A DNA stretch of 64,000 nucleotides, from assembly GCF_905475395.1 (NCBI RefSeq), contig NC_058339.1, forward strand, positions 51,097,172-51,161,171. Reading direction: 5' to 3'. The notes under the pieces were generated by a model, which saw nothing but the letters and a program-made list of their open reading frames with translations, did no database searches and had not been told where the DNA came from. The translations under genes and the position numbers were made by a program. Below are positions 60,706-64,000 of the stretch, piece after piece. The DNA is from Chrysoperla carnea (Eukaryota; Arthropoda; Insecta; Neuroptera; Chrysopidae). Within the stretch, counting starts at the first letter, position 1; every line of letters starts with the position of its first letter.

Positions 60706-62080
60706 AAACCAATGAGGGATATAAAGAGCTAGCATGAAATCAACTGTATTACGATGACATTTAAAGTAACTAAAGAAATTCGAAATGATTGATTTGAATA
60801 AATTATTAATTTAAAATTGTGAAATAAAAATTACATAAGTAAAAATAGATATTTCAGAATCTGATCATTACCTACTTACTTACTAAACGGGTAAACGCAT
60901 TAAATTAAGATAAATCATAAAATTTAACTTTTTTTTTGTTTGTTTTAAATTTATAATCATCGTTTATCGTGTAATGTGTGTACAAGGTTGTCCATACATA
61001 CAACACTTCCTCTCTTGATCGAACAATTCAAAATTATAAACTTATTTGCCCTTGTGAATACTCAAATATTTCACCTTGTAAAAATTATTATATCCATAGA
61101 GCAAACAGATATATGTATGGTAAAGTATAGTACCTTGTATCTTGTATGCTTTTACAAGCTTTTATTTAGTTTCAACGGTATGTTGTTTGTAATCAAATCT
61201 TGCAAGCCAAATTTGACCCACTTCCCAGTTTTCGAATGAACTGAAATTTTGCATGCATATTTAAATCGGATACATCTTCATGGTAATTTTCCCATCGCTT
61301 ACACCATATTTGATATGTTAACGTTTTTTAATTTCAATAAAAAGTACTTTTTTGGGGACAAACTTTTATTATACTACAAAATATCGGTTAATATAGTCGG
61401 TTGCTTGCATTATGGCAAATAGATTTTTTCTTCGTAAAGTTAGCTTGCCATGGAGGCACATCACTTTACCCTATATTTTATTGCAAAAATTACTTATTTT
61501 ACATTTGATATAGATTCTAATGTGGTTCATTTGCATATTGTTTTATTATAATTTTTTTATATTTTACGACTTTGCCACTGAATTAGTATCAAGTAACACG
61601 AATGACACTCAATGCTCTATTATATCATCAAATTCTTTTTATACAAAAGTGTATACACTGTTGTATAAAAAGAACATACGCAATGTAAATACTGTTGTAT
61701 TAAAGAAAATACACTTTTAGGAGCGTATAAATGTTTAGTTTTTTAATGAAGAGGTGAGTGACCTGGAAATGCCAGAGAGTCCTAAATCCTAATATTCCTT
61801 CGTTTCAGTTATTCTGTAAATTACTTTAACTGAGAACTTCTTCAGTTGAGTCACTTAAGTGTACATGAACTAAGTTTCTTGCAAACTTGATGAGAAACAT
61901 TCTAGCAAAGAAAAAATTCTATATCGAAATGAATAAGAATCAATAAAAAGAAGTAAAAACAAACAATTGACTGAGTTAATTATTGAAATACCATGTAAAG
62001 ATAGTGTTGATTACTCTATCACATTTCACATACATACATGTCACACACATATAACTGATATACCCATATAATACATACCA

Positions 62081-62487
62081 TACAATTTGCACATAATTTG
62101 CGCTCTCATGAGTAGACAGTGATGTTTACGAAAAAATGTTTCAAACAAAAGTTGTTTATTTTTATAAGGAACATTTTTTACATTTAAACTTCTGTTCTAT
62201 CTCTAGCGGTTTACAAGATGGATCAACCCAATTGACCTATGTTGCTCAATAACGAACTCGACCTCACTTTTTACGTACTCTATAAAAACGCTATAAAAAT
62301 TTCAGTTTGATAACTCTTTTCGTTTTTGAGTTATCGTGATGACAGACAGACAACCGGAAATGGACTAGTTAGGTGATTTTATGAACACCTATATCAAAAT
62401 TTTGTTCATAGCATCAATATTTTTAAGCGTTACAAACTTGGGACTAAACTTAGTGTACCTTGATATATTTCATATACATGGTATAAA
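62081..62487 (+). repeat. Interspersed repeat family A, long copy 2
   Basis: Carries the same ordered blocks as 1282-1791, beginning ATACATACCAT and ending CATATACATGGTATAA. The microsatellite place holds only GACAGACAGACA. Lies in the USP gene's intron. The AT-rich ends are roughly inverted (ATACATACCAT and ATGGTAT), so this may be a short-TIR non-autonomous element. Confidence 0.8.
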
Positions 62488-64000
62488 AACTAACCCGTTT
62501 TTTAAACCAAGTTTTATTATATTCCTTTTCTTTGTTTAAATTTTTTAACATTATATATTTTTAAATAAATTTTTATCATCGCCTCGTCTCTGCCTGCAAA
62601 GTTTCAGCTCGATTGGATCACGAGAAAATCGTTAAAAGTCGAACCAAAGCTTTTTCGATAGACAAGTAGACTCTACGAGTTAAACAAAGAGAGTAAAAAT
62701 AAAAAACACTGATGTAATTTACAATTAACATCCTTCGTAGTTAAGCAAACTAAAGTTTTTGAATGATATATTAAGGAGAATGAAGAAACTATATAAAAAT
62801 ATATTTCGTTAAAGATAATTCAGGAAATAATAACAAGCGACCCCTTTTGTATATTTAGGCCGCAGGCGATCAGTTTACTTATAACCCCTTGGTAGACGTT
62901 TTATAAATTGAATATAGCTTGTATGAAGGGAATTGAAGTAGAACTAAAGACGGTGAAATCGGATATTACATGACGTTACGATGTTGGATATTATTAATTT
63001 ATATTATCATTTTGAATCTAATTATTTTCATTTAAAAATATTTAAAAAGTTAACCGATTGATTTGGTAACAAATTTTTAACTAAATTATTTCACAGAGTT
63101 GTTTTTTCAGCGTTTCAAATACTAACGCTCGCTAACAAACAATTATAAACCTACCAGTTATCCCTTCGATATTTTCAAGTTGGGATTCTTTCTTCGACAA
63201 AATAATTTCTAGTAACAAATATATAAAATGATTATATTGCCGGAATATTCTAGTCGTCAAGCTCGTTGGATTCGGAATGATGTTTAGATTTTGTAAATGG
63301 GTCAAAAACAAATTTCACACCAAATAATTTTGAAATTTTAAAAATTATGGTGTTTCGAAACACTTTAAAGAATTTATTACCGTTGGAAATTTTTCTTAAA
63401 GCTAATATTTCAATAAGTTAGACAATTTTTTTCAAAAGTTTTATGATTAGTATGCTATGGAATGTAAAAACTGGACAAATTGATAACTTAAAACTTCATA
63501 TATATATTTCAATAAATTTGTATAAATTTGAGTAAAGACCAAAATAATGAAAAAATTTCAAATGTGAATTTTGTCATGAAAATCGGTATATGGGTATAAA
63601 AAAATATTCTAAGCAACTTTTTCTAACAGTTTTTTTTCGATATCTCTAACCATCTCTGACGCTAAGTAAAATATTAAAAATCAGCCCATATTTGTCAATT
63701 TGTAAGTCTGAGTTTAAAATTCTGATTTCGGGTAAGTATCTTAAAAAATGTGACTCGTCACTCTGTATAACTGTGCAAAATTTCAAATCAATATTCCTAT
63801 CAATAATGAAAATCTTAGAGTGTCTTCATCTTTAAATGCGACACACTGTTTTTCTATAGGGATTTGGTTGATGATTTCCATTGCGTTGTTATAACCGTTG
63901 TTTTAACTTAAAAATCATTTAATTGGTTTCGTCAAAGTTACTAATTAACTATAAAAAAAATAGAGGCTTGATATAAAAATATCTTTATATCCCTCTTTTT

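Larger units (their letters stand above)
57984..64000. other. First intron of the USP gene (partial)
   Basis: Begins GTAATTAATTG and continues past the window edge. None of the expected USP segments (CPxC zinc-ribbon pairs, His box) is seen in any plus-strand frame here. It holds repeat B copy 2, the A fragments and A copy 2. Confidence 0.65.

Overview
This window looks like nuclear DNA of an insect with an AT-rich, repeat-rich genome. The evidence is spliced protein-coding genes with canonical GT/AG introns of 65 bp to over 20 kb, tRNA-derived SINE pieces, a Helitron-like element, many fold-back and MITE-like elements, and a 4.1 kb satellite array. There are no bacterial operons, ribosome-binding sites or CRISPR arrays. 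The insect order cannot be fixed from the sequence alone.

Two real genes are supported. (1) On the minus strand, positions 54838 to 22068 hold a complete MFSD11/UNC93-like membrane protein gene with seven coding exons. Every junction is GT/AG, every phase is compatible, and the spliced product is 429 residues, near the roughly 450 residues of vertebrate MFSD11. Its first intron contains two further, intact, diverged copies of the first coding exon (47442-47537 and 46262-46354). Each has its own ATG, the same TM1 motif and an in-phase GTAAAT donor, so the locus can in principle make three proteins that differ only in N-terminus and first membrane span. (2) On the plus strand, 57198-57983 is the first coding exon of a ubiquitin-specific protease of the USP31/USP43 type (fly Usp15-31). 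It carries the catalytic Cys box and the QQHDAQEF box. The remaining exons lie beyond the right edge. The two genes are head-to-head, with 2.36 kb between their start codons and a MITE-like element in that gap.

Layout: 1-22.0 kb is gene-free and downstream of MFSD11, holding SINE pieces, a tRNA-iMet-like sequence, two interspersed repeat families and several inverted repeats. 22.07-33.09 kb holds MFSD11 exons 7 to 2; intron 2 contains a 145-bp-arm fold-back element and 13 tandem copies of a ~315 bp satellite, 12 of which carry TGACGTCA. 33.09-54.75 kb is MFSD11 intron 1, with the two extra first exons, a Helitron-like element and a ~420 bp palindrome. 54.8-57.2 kb is the shared upstream region. 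57.2-64 kb is USP exon 1 and part of its following intron, with more copies of the repeat families.

The most noteworthy observation is the triplicated first exon of MFSD11. Next are the intronic satellite dense in CRE-type octamers, and two unrelated repeat families that each carry a GACG/GTCT-type microsatellite at a fixed internal place.
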